Numbered from the stretch's first letter, positions 8,516 to 17,555 are shown. The stretch: 64,000 bases of DNA from JAEYKI01 sp036679405 (GCA_036679405.1 JAVBVZ010000031.1:62001-126000), one strand, 5' to 3'. Numbers and translations are program-made. Notes: a model not told the origin generated them from the letters alone.

Positions 8516-8577
8516 AAATTTAAAAGATTCTTTTTTTAAAAAATATTAGGGAAACTGTTGAAAAGGGAGTGTCATCC

Positions 8578-9753
8578 ATGGTAAAAAAATTTAAAGTAGG
8601 GTTGATTGGCGCGGGCTTTATGTGCAAAGCGCATTCAATAGCATATGCGGGGATGCCGATGTTTTTCTGGCCTGCTCCGGGTATCCCCGTTAAAAAGACA
8701 ATTGCAGACATTACGGAAGAGCGCGCGGCTGAAGCCGCGCAGCAGTACGGATTTGAAAAGAGTACGGCGGATTGGAAGGATATCGTAAACGATCCCGAGA
8801 TAGACATTGTTGATATTTGTACGCCAAACGACGTGCATGCCGAAATTGCGGTAGCCGCCGCCGAAGCCGGCAAACATATTTTGTGCGAAAAACCCATTTC
8901 AAGGACTTCCGGTGAAGCAAAAGAAATGTATGAAGCGGTAAAAAAAGCGGGCGTAGTCAATATGCTTGCATTCAACTACAGGAGGACCCCGGCGGTCCAG
9001 CTTGCAAAAAAATATATATCGGAAGGCGCGATCGGCCAAATCCTTGATTTCAGGGGCACATATTTGCAGGACTGGTCGGCAGATCCCGATTCGCCGCTTT
9101 CCTGGAGATTCCAAAAAAAGATTTGCGGTTCGGGCGCGTTTGGGGATATCGGCACGCATGTTGTAGATATGCTCAGGTTCCTGGTGGGCGAATTTGACGA
9201 AGTCAACGCAAGGACGGCCACCTATATAAAGGAAAGGCCGGTACAATCCGGTTCGGTAGACAAGCTGGGCACGGTAAAAGGCGGCGGGGACGCGCCTAAA
9301 GATAAAGTGGATGTCGATGACCAGTGCTGTTTTATGGTAAAATGTAAAAATGGGGCATTCGGTTCGATCGAGGCAACCAGAAATGCCTGGGGCAGAAACA
9401 ATTTCATTACGTTTGAAATCCATGGAACAAAAGGGTCTTTGTATTTCAATTATGAAAGAAGAGACGAACTGCAGGTATGCTTTGCGGACGACCAGGGCGA
9501 CAGGCGAGGCTTCAGGACCGTTTATACAGGCCCGGCGCATCCTTATGGAGAAGGCCTCTGGCCGATTCCCGCACTGGGGATCGGTTATACCGAAACAAAA
9601 ATTGTTGAGATGTATGATTTCATGAAAGCGGTTGCCCAAAACACCGCGGCAGACCCGGATTTTAAAGACGGCTATCAAATCGAACTCATAGGCGACGCGG
9701 TTTTCCATTCGGCAGAGAATGGTTGCTGGGTCAAGGTTGAAACAGTCAGATAA
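8578..9753 (+). CDS. Gfo/Idh/MocA-family NAD(P)-dependent oxidoreductase
   Basis: A 391-residue dehydrogenase. The Rossmann motif VGLIGAGFMCKAHSIAY is at residues about 6-22 and the family signature CEKPISRT near residue 105. The C-terminal half is the substrate-binding beta-sheet domain, with GDIGTHVVDMLRF holding the conserved Asp-x-x-x-His-x-x-D. Members oxidise or reduce inositol, glucose-fructose or other polyols in the cytoplasm. With the TIM-barrel protein at 6407 it fits an oxidise-then-isomerise or epimerise route for the sugar brought in by this cassette. I use the ATG at 8578 because AAGGGAG lies 8 nt upstream; a GTG three codons earlier is too close to that site. Confidence 0.88.
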   Translation: MVKKFKVGLIGAGFMCKAHSIAYAGMPMFFWPAPGIPVKKTIADITEERAAEAAQQYGFEKSTADWKDIVNDPEIDIVDICTPNDVHAEIAVAAAEAGKHILCEKPISRTSGEAKEMYEAVKKAGVVNMLAFNYRRTPAVQLAKKYISEGAIGQILDFRGTYLQDWSADPDSPLSWRFQKKICGSGAFGDIGTHVVDMLRFLVGEFDEVNARTATYIKERPVQSGSVDKLGTVKGGGDAPKDKVDVDDQCCFMVKCKNGAFGSIEATRNAWGRNNFITFEIHGTKGSLYFNYERRDELQVCFADDQGDRRGFRTVYTGPAHPYGEGLWPIPALGIGYTETKIVEMYDFMKAVAQNTAADPDFKDGYQIELIGDAVFHSAENGCWVKVETVR

Positions 9754-9770
9754 ACAGTTAATATTTCATG

Positions 9771-9803
9771 CCGCCCTTTTTTCAAAAAAAGAAAAAAGGG
9801 CGG
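9771..9803 (+). other. Perfect 13-bp hairpin between oxidoreductase and ATPase genes
   Basis: Arms 9771-9783 (CCGCCCTTTTTTC) and 9791-9803 are exact reverse complements around an A7 loop. There is no T run after it on the plus strand, so read-through to the ATPase gene is expected. It may mark an mRNA processing or partial termination point. Confidence 0.6.
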
Positions 9804-9824
9804 ACAAAATGAACGGAGTGCAAG

Positions 9825-11318
9825 ATGGACGAATATGTTTTGCAGATGAAAAATATCAGCAAATCATTCAATGGGGTCAAGGTATTGGATGATGTTGCCT
9901 TCGCGCTGAAAAAAGGGCATGTCCATGCATTGGTGGGGGGCAACGGCGCCGGAAAATCCACGCTTATGAAAATCCTGACCGGCGTTTATACAAAAGATTC
10001 CGGAAGCATCAGCGTTTTTGGCAAAGAAGTGGAGTTTTTTAGCTACGGCGACGCAAACAAGGCAGGCATACGCATGATCTTTCAGGAGCTCAGCCTTATC
10101 CCTACCCAGACGGTTGCTGAAAATATTTTTTTAAATGAAGAATTGAAAAAAGGAATTCTTACGGATGAAAAACGGATGGAAGAAGAAACAAAAAAAATCC
10201 TTGAGCAGTTTGGCATTGACATCCATCCGAGAGAAACCGTGTCAAATCTGAGCGTGGGCCTCTGCCAGCTGGTGGAGATTGCAAAGGCGCTCTCCAAAGA
10301 AGCGCAAATACTGGTTATGGACGAACCCACGGCTTCGCTTTCGGACGGCGAAGTAAAATTGCTTTTTAATATCGTAAACATTCTTAAGGAAAAAGGCGTA
10401 TCGATCATTTATATTTCACACAGGATGAATGAAATATTGGAAATATCGGATGAAGTTACGGTCCTGCGCGACGGGAAGTATGTTACTACGGAAGACGCTT
10501 CAAGTTTGACGGTGGAAGCGATCATTGGATTTATGCTGGGAGATAAAAGAGGAAATTCTTTTTCAAAAAGAGCCAGAAATTATCCAAAAGAAATGACGGA
10601 GATGCTGCGGGTTGAAGGCCTTAGCGTAGACAACCTGGTAGAAGACGTTTCGTTTTCGGTTAAATCCGGGGAAGTCGTCGGGCTGGCCGGGTTGATGGGC
10701 AGCGGAAGGACGGAGATATTGGAGGCGCTTTTCGGGATCCGGAAAATACAGAAGGGCAAAGTGTTCGTGGAAGGGCGGCCTGTAAAAATTAAGTGCGTGC
10801 AGGACGCAATGGATTCCGGGCTGGCCCTGGTTCCGGAAGACAGGAGGCGCGAAGGCCTGGTGCTTGAGCATACTTTGAAAGAAAATATCCAATTGCCGAT
10901 ATTCAAACAGACCCGTAAAGGTTTGTTTTTGGATAAGAGAAAGATAAATGTATTTGCCCAAAAGAGCGTTGAAGCGCTGGACATAAAAACGGACGGCATA
11001 AATAAAATTGTAAGCTTGCTGTCGGGCGGCAACCAGCAGAAAATTGTGATTGCCAAATGGCTGAATATTGATCCAAAAGTATTGTTGCTGGACGAACCGA
11101 CGGCCGGTATTGATATCGGGGCTAAAGGTGAAATTATCAATATTGTTGTAAATTACGCTGACCAGGGAAACAGTGTGGTTGTGGTTTCCTCTGAGATTGC
11201 TGAATTGGCGGCGATGTGCGACAGGATAATCGTACTTTTTGACGGAAAGATCGTAGGAGAATTAGAGCAAAAAGATATCACGGACGAGGGGGTAATCCAA
11301 CATGCAATCCAAGGATAA
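9825..11318 (+). CDS. Sugar ABC transporter ATPase, RbsA/MglA type (cassette A)
   Basis: A 497-residue protein with two fused nucleotide-binding domains, as in all CUT2 transporters. Domain 1 has a P-loop GGNGAGKST (usual form GENGAGKST, so Glu is replaced by Gly), a signature LSVGLCQLVEIAKAL that departs slightly from the normal LSVGQQQ form, and Walker B ILVMDEPTASL. Domain 2 has the usual degenerate P-loop GLMGSGRTE, signature LSGGNQQKIVIAKWL and Walker B VLLLDEPTAGID. It powers import with the permease at 11302, whose start codon lies inside its last codons (17-nt overlap), indicating translational coupling. Confidence 0.93.
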   Translation: MDEYVLQMKNISKSFNGVKVLDDVAFALKKGHVHALVGGNGAGKSTLMKILTGVYTKDSGSISVFGKEVEFFSYGDANKAGIRMIFQELSLIPTQTVAENIFLNEELKKGILTDEKRMEEETKKILEQFGIDIHPRETVSNLSVGLCQLVEIAKALSKEAQILVMDEPTASLSDGEVKLLFNIVNILKEKGVSIIYISHRMNEILEISDEVTVLRDGKYVTTEDASSLTVEAIIGFMLGDKRGNSFSKRARNYPKEMTEMLRVEGLSVDNLVEDVSFSVKSGEVVGLAGLMGSGRTEILEALFGIRKIQKGKVFVEGRPVKIKCVQDAMDSGLALVPEDRRREGLVLEHTLKENIQLPIFKQTRKGLFLDKRKINVFAQKSVEALDIKTDGINKIVSLLSGGNQQKIVIAKWLNIDPKVLLLDEPTAGIDIGAKGEIINIVVNYADQGNSVVVVSSEIAELAAMCDRIIVLFDGKIVGELEQKDITDEGVIQHAIQG

Positions 11319-12267
11319 AGGCGTAAGAAGAATAGATTGGAGCAAATACATTGTTTATTTTGCTTTTGCGGCAATGTTTGTGTTCTTCTCTATCTGGCTG
11401 TTTGATAAAGGCTTTCTTACAGCAAATAATATACTGAATATTTCCAGGCAGACCGCAATGATTACGATCATGGCCGTCGCAATGACTTTTGTAATAGGCG
11501 CGGCACAGATCGACCTGTCGGTAGGCGCCATCACGGCCCTGGCGTCGCTGACATGCGCGCTGATCCTCCAGGCGACGGACAATATATTCCTGGCGCTGCT
11601 CGGAGCGATCGCCCTGGGCGCGGCAGTGGGGGCGCTGAATGGTTTTTTAATAACAAAATTCAAGATCCCGGCATTTCTTGTTACGCTGGGCACTATGAAT
11701 ATTATACGCGGTACGGCAATGTGGCTGACGGATACGGCCGCCGTTCCGGTTTCCAACAAAACCTTTTCTTTTGTGTTTGGCATAGGCGACGTTTTCGGGG
11801 TGCCGGTGTTGCTGCTGTGGACGCTGCTGTTCGTGATATTTGGCGTGCTGCTTTTAAACAGGACGTCTTTCGGCAGGCAGACGCTTGCAACCGGCGGGAA
11901 CGAAATAGCGGCAAGGTTTACGGGCATTAAAACCAACCGGGTTAAGCTGCTTGCGTTTGTTATGAGCGGCGCGTTTGCGGCCTTTGCGGGAATTTTGTAT
12001 ACCGGCAGGATGCAGGCGGGCAGATACACGTTTGGAGACGGGGACGAAATGTCCGTGATTGCCGCCGTTATACTGGGCGGAACCAGTATGGCGGGCGGGA
12101 CAGGCTCTGTTTTTGGCGCGTTTGTGGGCTCCATGCTGATGGGGATGATCAACAACGGGTTGATCCTGGCGGGCCTGGACGTAAGCCAGCAGACAATTAT
12201 AAAAGGCGTTATTATTATATTGGCGGTCGCCCTGTCCAATGTGTCTAAAAGACAAAAAAACGGATAA
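11302..12267 (+). CDS. Sugar ABC transporter permease, RbsC type (cassette A)
   Basis: A 321-residue integral membrane protein of the BPD_transp_2 (RbsC) family with about 8-10 hydrophobic segments. The family motif near residue 55-80 is AMTFVIGAAQIDLSVGAITALASL, and the late ILGGTSMAGGTGSVFGAF loop is the coupling region for the ATPase. It overlaps the ATPase gene by 17 nt. It is the only permease of cassette A, so it should work as a homodimer. A bidirectional terminator follows. Confidence 0.92.
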   Translation: MQSKDKGVRRIDWSKYIVYFAFAAMFVFFSIWLFDKGFLTANNILNISRQTAMITIMAVAMTFVIGAAQIDLSVGAITALASLTCALILQATDNIFLALLGAIALGAAVGALNGFLITKFKIPAFLVTLGTMNIIRGTAMWLTDTAAVPVSNKTFSFVFGIGDVFGVPVLLLWTLLFVIFGVLLLNRTSFGRQTLATGGNEIAARFTGIKTNRVKLLAFVMSGAFAAFAGILYTGRMQAGRYTFGDGDEMSVIAAVILGGTSMAGGTGSVFGAFVGSMLMGMINNGLILAGLDVSQQTIIKGVIIILAVALSNVSKRQKNG

Positions 12268-12274
12268 CGGAATT

Positions 12275-12310
12275 AAAAAAAACTGCCGGAACAAACCGGC
12301 AGTTTTTTTT
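12275..12310. terminator. Bidirectional intrinsic terminator between cassettes A and B
   Basis: A 9-bp stem (12281-12289 with 12296-12304, AACTGCCGG/CCGGCAGTT) with a 6-nt loop is flanked by A-rich sequence on the left and T8 on the right. It can end both the plus-strand cassette A and the minus-strand nucleoside transporter operon. Confidence 0.9.
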
Positions 12311-12359
12311 ATGCGTATGCAAGCGTTTTTTTATCTTGCCTGGTTTACTGTGCCGCCGC

Positions 12360-13430
12360 TCAGCCGGGGAAAGTACCGGCCTGCATCTGGGCAACATATT
12401 CCATGTACTGGGCCTGCACGTCCGCGGGCACCAGTTCTTCGTTGATCTGGCCCACGCTCAGGCAGTCGTTTTCAAGAGAACCGTAGATCACTTCGTTGCC
12501 AAAGGTACCGTCCATAGCGGCCTGCATGCAGATTTTCAGCATGCCGGCGTTATCCGTCACCACACTGGAGATCACGCAGTCGTTCTGACCGAGCAGGTCA
12601 GCGGGCTGGCCGATGTCGTAGATGGCAATAGAGCCGGATTCGGTGTTGGCGGTGTCAATAGCCTGGCGGGCGCCGGAATCAACAGCAGACGCATCGCCGA
12701 AGAACACATCCGCGCCTTCGCTGATCATGGACTGTGCAAGCTCCATGCCTTTGGCGGTATCGCTGAACGAACCGGCATAGGCGGAAAGCACTTTGATATC
12801 GGGGTTCACAACCTTGGCCGCTTCTTCATAGGAAGCCAGCTTGGTTTTGGTGGTGTCGAGTTCCATGCCGCCAATAAAGCCCAGCGTGCCGCTTTCAGAC
12901 ATAAGGCCTGCCAGGGAACCGGCCATCCAGCCAATTTCCTGCGCGTCCGGCAGCATGCTCATGATGTTGTCGGTGGGCAGAGACTCGGAGCCGTTTAACA
13001 CGGCAAAACAAACGTCGGGATAGTCCGCGGCAACCTGGACGGTCGCGTCGCTGTACTGGTTGCCCGGCAGGAAGACCATGTCGTATCCGAGCTGGCAGTA
13101 ACTTTCAATGGACTGCACGTAGTCGGCCACGTCTATGCTGTCGGTGTACTGGGTTTCCCAACCCAGATCTTCGGCAGCTGAAATCATTGCGTTGTAGCAG
13201 GCTGCGCCCCAGCCGCCGTCGGAAATGCTGGAATCGCACACCATGGCGATCTTATAGGTTGTGCCGGAAGCATCTTCGCTTTCCGCGCTGGCGTCCGCAC
13301 TTTCAGAAGCTGCGGCCGAAGCGGTTTCGCTCGCGGAAGCCGATTCAGACGACGCTGTCTCGCTGGCCGTGCAAGCTGCAAGTGAGAGCACCACTGCTAT
13401 CACAAGGATCAATGCTAATACTTTTTTCAT
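12360..13430 (-). CDS. BMP-family nucleoside-binding lipoprotein
   Basis: A 356-residue binding lipoprotein of the Bmp/PnrA (TmpC) family, whose members bind purine and other nucleosides. The signal peptide ends at Cys20 (LAACTAS). A Ser/Ala/Glu-rich linker runs to about residue 55, then TYKIAMVCDSSISDGGWGAACYNAM starts the fold. The Asp/Trp/Asn-rich first strand and YDMVFLPGNQY are typical. It is the last gene of a minus-strand operon after the ATPase and two permeases, an order seen in NupO-P-Q type systems. AGGAG lies 7 nt before the ATG. Confidence 0.9.
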   Translation of the reverse strand: MKKVLALILVIAVVLSLAACTASETASSESASASETASAAASESADASAESEDASGTTYKIAMVCDSSISDGGWGAACYNAMISAAEDLGWETQYTDSIDVADYVQSIESYCQLGYDMVFLPGNQYSDATVQVAADYPDVCFAVLNGSESLPTDNIMSMLPDAQEIGWMAGSLAGLMSESGTLGFIGGMELDTTKTKLASYEEAAKVVNPDIKVLSAYAGSFSDTAKGMELAQSMISEGADVFFGDASAVDSGARQAIDTANTESGSIAIYDIGQPADLLGQNDCVISSVVTDNAGMLKICMQAAMDGTFGNEVIYGSLENDCLSVGQINEELVPADVQAQYMEYVAQMQAGTFPG

Positions 13431-13492
13431 TTTGCTTCTCCTATTTGTTTAGTAGATCTATCATAAACCCCCGGAAGGGATGTTATGCGTTT

Positions 13493-14416
13493 TTATCTTT
13501 CTTCCCGGTAATACGGCTTTCCGGCGGAAAGCGGGCCAGCCTTGCGGATCCCGAACACCGCAAGCGCAATCAGCGTGCACAAATACGGGATCATCTGGAA
13601 CAGCTGGTAGGGCGTGTCGGTATTAATGACCTGCAGCCTGAGCTGCAATGCGTCGAAAAAGCCGAACAGCAGGCAGGCAAGAAGAACGCCGGAAGAAGTC
13701 CAGCGGCCGAATATAACGGCGGACAGGGCAATGAACCCGCGGCCGGCCACAATGCCGTCCGAATATGTGTTCACATAGCAGGTGGTCAGGTAAGCGCCGC
13801 CAATACCGGCGAGCGCGCCGCAAATGATGGAAGCAATATATTTTTCACTCACCACGTTGATGCCCAGTGTTTCGGCCGCGCGGGGGAATTCGCCCACCGC
13901 CTTAAAGTTGAGCCCCGCTTTGGTCTTGTTGAAGAAGATGGCGGAAACCACCACCATCATATAGGCAAAATAGACCATAGGGGTCTGGTTGAAGAGCACG
14001 TTGCCCACTAGCGGGATGTCTTTGAGCACCGGGATGGCAACGGTGGACATCAGCGGTCCCTGCGCAAGGGTGGAACTGACGCCAAAGTACACGGTGTATA
14101 TAAACGCGGCCACCGCGGGCGCGAATATGTTGATGGCCATGCCGTAGACAATTTGTTCCGCGCGCAGCGTAATGGTGCAGAATGCATAAATCATATTCAC
14201 TAAAACGCCGCCTACCGCCCCGGCAATAATGCCTAGGTACGGGTTTCCCGTGAGGTAGGAAATCATAAACCCCGCCAGGGCGCCGAAGGTCATAATGCCG
14301 TTCAGGCCAATGTTTACAAGACCGGCGCGTTCGGAATAAAGCTCGGCCAGGGCGACCAGCAAGATGGGCGTTGCCATACGGACTGTTGAGAGAAGCATTT
14401 CAGAAGCAAAATCCAT
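13493..14416 (-). CDS. Nucleoside ABC transporter permease 2 (NupQ-like)
   Basis: A 307-residue membrane protein of the BPD_transp_2 family. The N-terminal stretch TPILLVALAELYSERAGLVNIGLNGIMTFGALAGF is the hallmark of the second permease of BMP-dependent nucleoside transporters; the GLVNIG-L-G element is diagnostic. Its start codon directly follows the stop codon of the first permease, with GGAGGAG just ahead, so translation is coupled. It should pair with the 14417 permease as a heterodimer. Confidence 0.9.
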   Translation of the reverse strand: MDFASEMLLSTVRMATPILLVALAELYSERAGLVNIGLNGIMTFGALAGFMISYLTGNPYLGIIAGAVGGVLVNMIYAFCTITLRAEQIVYGMAINIFAPAVAAFIYTVYFGVSSTLAQGPLMSTVAIPVLKDIPLVGNVLFNQTPMVYFAYMMVVVSAIFFNKTKAGLNFKAVGEFPRAAETLGINVVSEKYIASIICGALAGIGGAYLTTCYVNTYSDGIVAGRGFIALSAVIFGRWTSSGVLLACLLFGFFDALQLRLQVINTDTPYQLFQMIPYLCTLIALAVFGIRKAGPLSAGKPYYREER

Positions 14417-15481
14417 TTAATTCTCCTCCGCTTTTGCACGGGCAATGCGTGCGCTGAAAAATTGTTTGATCTGCGGGAGCCGCACAAGGGCAAAGCCCGC
14501 CACGCCAAAGACGATCACCATTGCCTGGATGATGTCGATCACCGAGGTCGGCACGCCGGTGCCCACCTGCATGGTGGTGGCGCCTGTCCTGAGGACCGCA
14601 AAGAAATATGCAATAAGTACGGTGGCAACCGGGTTGAGCTGGGCGATCAGTGCGATGGCCACGCCGTCAAACCCGAAGCCCAGGGCAAATCCGCTCATCA
14701 GGCGGTATTGTGTGCCCAACAGTTCCACGCTGCCGCCGAGGCCCGCGATGGCGCCGGACGTAATAAAGCTTGAAAGCATAAATTTATTTACGGAAAAACC
14801 GTTAAAGCGGGAAGCCGTGCTGTTGAGGCCGACCGCGCGCAGCTTAAAGCCGCCGGATGTGTTGAAAAGGTAGTACTGCACCAGAACGGCAACGCCTATG
14901 GCAATCACGATGCCCCAGGTCACGCGCAGGTCGGGCACAATACGGGCAAGCTGCGTAGCTTCGGGAACGGCGGGCGTCTGGGGGACGCTGCCGTCGCGCA
15001 GCAGGCTGGTGTACATAAGGCCCATAAAAAGTACGGCCACATAGTTGAGCATAATGGAAACGATCATTTCATTCAGGCCACGCTTTATTTTAAGCACGCC
15101 CGGAATGGCGCCCCACAGGCCGCCGGCAATGGCGCCGAACACCAGGCAAAGCAGCATGGCGGGGATCCCGGTGACGCCCCAGGATACGGCGATCCAGATG
15201 GCGGCGCACGCGCCCATAATAAACTGCCCTTCGCCGCCCAGGTTAAAAACGCCGCAGCGGTAGGCAAAACAGGCGGCAAGGCCGGTAAAGATAAGCGGCG
15301 TCGCTTTGACCAGCGTGGTGGAAACATTGGAACCGTTTCCAAAAGCACCGATCAGCAGGTAATGGATGGCCTCGACCGGGGAGGCCCCCTGGGCCGCAAT
15401 AATGATGCAGCCGCATCCAAAAGCCGCCGCAACGGCCAGGATGGGAACCACTATTCCCAACAGACGGTTTTTCATTTTCAT
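14417..15481 (-). CDS. Nucleoside ABC transporter permease 1 (NupP-like)
   Basis: A 354-residue membrane protein with about 8-10 helices. It has the features of the first BMP-system permease: an N-terminal anchor, a long outer loop (GASPVEAIHYLLIGAFGN), then LIFTGLAACFAYRCGVFNLGGEGQF, the conserved N-x-G-G-E-G-Q motif of NupP/YufP proteins. The ATG at 15481 overlaps the ATPase stop by 4 nt (ATGA), which is strong evidence of co-translation. Confidence 0.91.
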   Translation of the reverse strand: MKMKNRLLGIVVPILAVAAAFGCGCIIIAAQGASPVEAIHYLLIGAFGNGSNVSTTLVKATPLIFTGLAACFAYRCGVFNLGGEGQFIMGACAAIWIAVSWGVTGIPAMLLCLVFGAIAGGLWGAIPGVLKIKRGLNEMIVSIMLNYVAVLFMGLMYTSLLRDGSVPQTPAVPEATQLARIVPDLRVTWGIVIAIGVAVLVQYYLFNTSGGFKLRAVGLNSTASRFNGFSVNKFMLSSFITSGAIAGLGGSVELLGTQYRLMSGFALGFGFDGVAIALIAQLNPVATVLIAYFFAVLRTGATTMQVGTGVPTSVIDIIQAMVIVFGVAGFALVRLPQIKQFFSARIARAKAEEN

Positions 15482-17001
15482 ATGCGCATTGCCTCCTTGC
15501 CCCCCATTGCCAGGCTGATTTCCTGTATGGGAGGATTGACCCCTGAAAATTCGCCCATGACTTTTCCTTCAAACATAACGGCGATACGGTCGGACATTTC
15601 CAAAATCTCGTCAAAATCCGCGGAGATCAGCAGTATGCCGCAGCCCCGGTCCCGCGCCTCTATCATGGTGTCGTGGATAAAGCGGGAAGCGCCCACGTCC
15701 AGGCCGCGGGTGGGGTGCACCGCTACCAGCAGGTCCGGGTCGCCTTCCAGCTCCCGCGCCAAAATCACTTTCTGCTGGTTTCCGCCCGAAAGGTTTCTGA
15801 CTTCCTGGTCTATGGATTCGCAGCGTATGTCGTATTTTTCCCGCATCCGGTCCGCGTAGTCGTGCATGGCTTTTTTCTTTAAATATGCGCCGTTTGCGGC
15901 AGAAAACGCGGAAGAATCCGTAGATTTCAAAACAATGTTGTCCTGTACGGACATATTGGGTATAAGCCCCATCTTGTTGCGGTCTTCCGGGATATGCGCA
16001 ATGTTGTTTAAAATAAAACCGTGAGGGTCGAACACAGAAATGCGGACGCCCTTGATATCAAGAGAACCGTCGTCCGGCGCAAGTACCCCGGTAAGGATCT
16101 GCGCCAGCTGGCTCTGCCCGTTTCCGTCTACGCCCGCAATGCCCAGAATCTCACCGCATCCCACCGTGAGGGATACGGAGAGAAGCCCGCTGTGCTTGGA
16201 GGCTGCGTTATAGCTTACGTTTTTCAGTTCTACCACGTTGCTGGCTGCCGCCTTAACTTTTTTGTAGTGGGAGGGGGGCAGTTCGCGGCCGATCATCAAA
16301 TTTGCAAGGTCTTCGCCGCAGGTGTCACAGCAGTTTACGGTGCTGATTGTCTCGCCCGCGCGAAGAACGGTGATGCGGTCGGAAATGCGCAGCACTTCGC
16401 GCATCTTGTGGCTGATAAAGATGATGCTTTTGTTTTCCTCTTTGAGTCTTAAAATAACATCAAAAAGCCCTTCCACTTCTATGTCGGTCAGCGCGGCGGT
16501 CGGCTCGTCCAAAACCAGCAGCTCCGCGCCGCGGTAGAGCGCCTTGATAATTTCAATGCGCTGCTGCGCGCCCACCGATATTTCAGAGATGGGCTTATCA
16601 AGTTCGATATCCAAACTGTATCTTTGGACCAGCGTAAGAATTTCTTTTTTGCGGGCCTCGGTATCAATAAAAATGCCTTTGGAATTCTTGTCTCCCAAAA
16701 TAATGTTTTCAAAGACCGTCATGGCCTCCACCAGCATAAAATGCTGATGCACCATGCCAATGCCCAGCTTTACGGCCTGCGCGGGCGAATCTATCTTCAG
16801 CTTTTTGCCCTTGAAATACACGGTGCCCGCCGTGGGCTGGTATAAACCGAAAAGTATGTTCATAAGCGTGCTCTTTCCGGCGCCGTTTTCGCCCAGCAAA
16901 GTATGGACTTCGCCGCGGCGCACGTCAAAATTCACGTCCCGGTTTGCGCATAGTTCGCCAAATTTTTTGGTTATGTGTTCCATCCGCAGAATTTCTTCCA
17001 T
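15478..17001 (-). CDS. Nucleoside ABC transporter ATPase (NupO-like)
   Basis: A 507-residue protein with two ATPase domains. Domain 1 has the P-loop GENGAGKST, the sequence VHQHFMLVEAMTVFENI that is characteristic of BMP-linked ATPases, the signature ISVGAQQRIEIIKAL and Walker B LLVLDEPTAAL. Domain 2 has the degenerate P-loop GVDGNGQSQ, signature LSGGNQQKVILAREL and a His-Pro-Thr-Arg Walker-B tail (VAVHPTRGLD), again typical of this branch. It is the first gene of the operon. The ribosome site AAAGGAG is 13 nt from the ATG, a little far. Confidence 0.92.
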   Translation of the reverse strand: MEEILRMEHITKKFGELCANRDVNFDVRRGEVHTLLGENGAGKSTLMNILFGLYQPTAGTVYFKGKKLKIDSPAQAVKLGIGMVHQHFMLVEAMTVFENIILGDKNSKGIFIDTEARKKEILTLVQRYSLDIELDKPISEISVGAQQRIEIIKALYRGAELLVLDEPTAALTDIEVEGLFDVILRLKEENKSIIFISHKMREVLRISDRITVLRAGETISTVNCCDTCGEDLANLMIGRELPPSHYKKVKAAASNVVELKNVSYNAASKHSGLLSVSLTVGCGEILGIAGVDGNGQSQLAQILTGVLAPDDGSLDIKGVRISVFDPHGFILNNIAHIPEDRNKMGLIPNMSVQDNIVLKSTDSSAFSAANGAYLKKKAMHDYADRMREKYDIRCESIDQEVRNLSGGNQQKVILARELEGDPDLLVAVHPTRGLDVGASRFIHDTMIEARDRGCGILLISADFDEILEMSDRIAVMFEGKVMGEFSGVNPPIQEISLAMGGKEAMRI

Positions 17002-17064
17002 AAACGCAGCGCATCTCCTTTCTTCCGGCAGGCCGGCAGGGTTGACAAAAGAATATTTTTAAAT

Positions 17065-17141
17065 AAAAAAAACGGAGAATTTTTGCCGAGGCGTGGTTCG
17101 TTCTGCTTTGAACGAAGACGTATCTTGGAAAATTCGTCCGT
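17065..17141 (-). promoter_or_regulatory. Leader attenuator (structured RNA ending in a terminator) of the nucleoside transporter operon
   Basis: On the minus strand, ACGGACGAATTTT (17141-17129) can pair with AAAATTCTCCGT (17083-17072), 12 bp with one bulge. Inside lies a second perfect hairpin (TTCGTTC/GAACGAA, 17097-17116, 6-nt loop). A run of eight U (17072-17065) follows the outer stem. This is an intrinsic terminator about 65 nt ahead of the start codon, in a leader of about 200 nt. Its position suggests ligand- or protein-controlled attenuation. I could not match it to a known purine riboswitch. Confidence 0.6.
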
Positions 17142-17209
17142 ATCATTCTTTATTTATTTGCATAAGGACGCAAAACCTTAAAATTTTTTTTGTCCTTACA
17201 ATTTTTTTT

Positions 17210-17238
17210 ATTGTAAGATGAAAAGCGGTTTTTGTCAA
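17210..17238 (-). promoter_or_regulatory. Promoter of the nucleoside transporter operon
   Basis: Read on the minus strand: TTGACA (17238-17233), a 17-bp spacer and TACAAT (17215-17210), near-consensus. The predicted start near 17203 gives a leader of about 200 nt. The leader also holds an early inverted repeat (TAAGGAC at 17198-17192 with GTCCTTA at 17169-17163). Confidence 0.75.
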
Positions 17239-17373
17239 TGGCCTTTGCTGTAATATTATGAATTTTATGTGAATTGCATGCCGGAGGAAGATAAAAAACC
17301 CGGGATATCCGGGAAAATTTATAAATGCGGATAAACAATCAAAACGCATGTGCTGTTTTTTTGAAATTAAACC

Positions 17374-17401
17374 TTGACAAAGTCTGACGTTTTATTATAG
17401 A
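17374..17401 (+). promoter_or_regulatory. Promoter of cassette C
   Basis: TTGACA at 17374-17379 and TATAGA at 17396-17401 with a 16-bp spacer. A LacI-type operator begins 4 bp further on. Within 17002-17605, the minus-strand leader and promoter fill the left half; this promoter and its operators fill the right half. No gene is seen. Confidence 0.65.
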
Positions 17402-17405
17402 ATGG

Positions 17406-17425
17406 TTACGCAAACGATTGCGTAA
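17406..17425. promoter_or_regulatory. LacI-type operator O1 of cassette C
   Basis: TTACGCAA-ACGA-TTGCGTAA: two perfect 8-bp half-sites around a 4-bp centre, overlapping the expected transcription start. It is probably bound by the LacI protein encoded at the end of the cassette (28099). Confidence 0.75.
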
Positions 17426-17535
17426 ATAAATTATGCAATGAATAAATTCCGTACGAAACAAAAAACCTAAAAAAAGCTTAATATAGGCAATAAGTGGATT
17501 ATTTAGAATTAATTTATTGTGCAAAAACTGTAAAA

Positions 17536-17555
17536 TTTACGCAAAATTGCGTAAA
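17536..17555. promoter_or_regulatory. LacI-type operator O2 of cassette C
   Basis: TTTACGCAA-AA-TTGCGTAAA, perfect 9-bp half-sites with a 2-bp centre, 130 bp centre to centre from O1. A further small palindrome, TTGCGCAA, lies at 17560-17567. Two sites at this distance suit loop-mediated repression. Confidence 0.7.

Noticed and set aside
11355..12239. Long minus-strand open frame (294 codons) opposite the cassette A permease
   Set aside because: It mirrors the permease codons, has no ribosome site and its product is a Pro/Ile/Ala-rich string without a domain. The plus-strand RbsC protein explains the sequence.
13187..14011. Plus-strand open frame (274 codons) opposite the BMP and NupQ-like genes
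   Set aside because: It crosses the ends of two well-supported minus-strand genes and encodes an Arg-rich artefact.
17002..17238. Guanine/adenine riboswitch in the nucleoside operon leader
   Set aside because: The conserved purine-riboswitch core and paired loops are not recognisable; the leader is kept only as an unclassified attenuator candidate.
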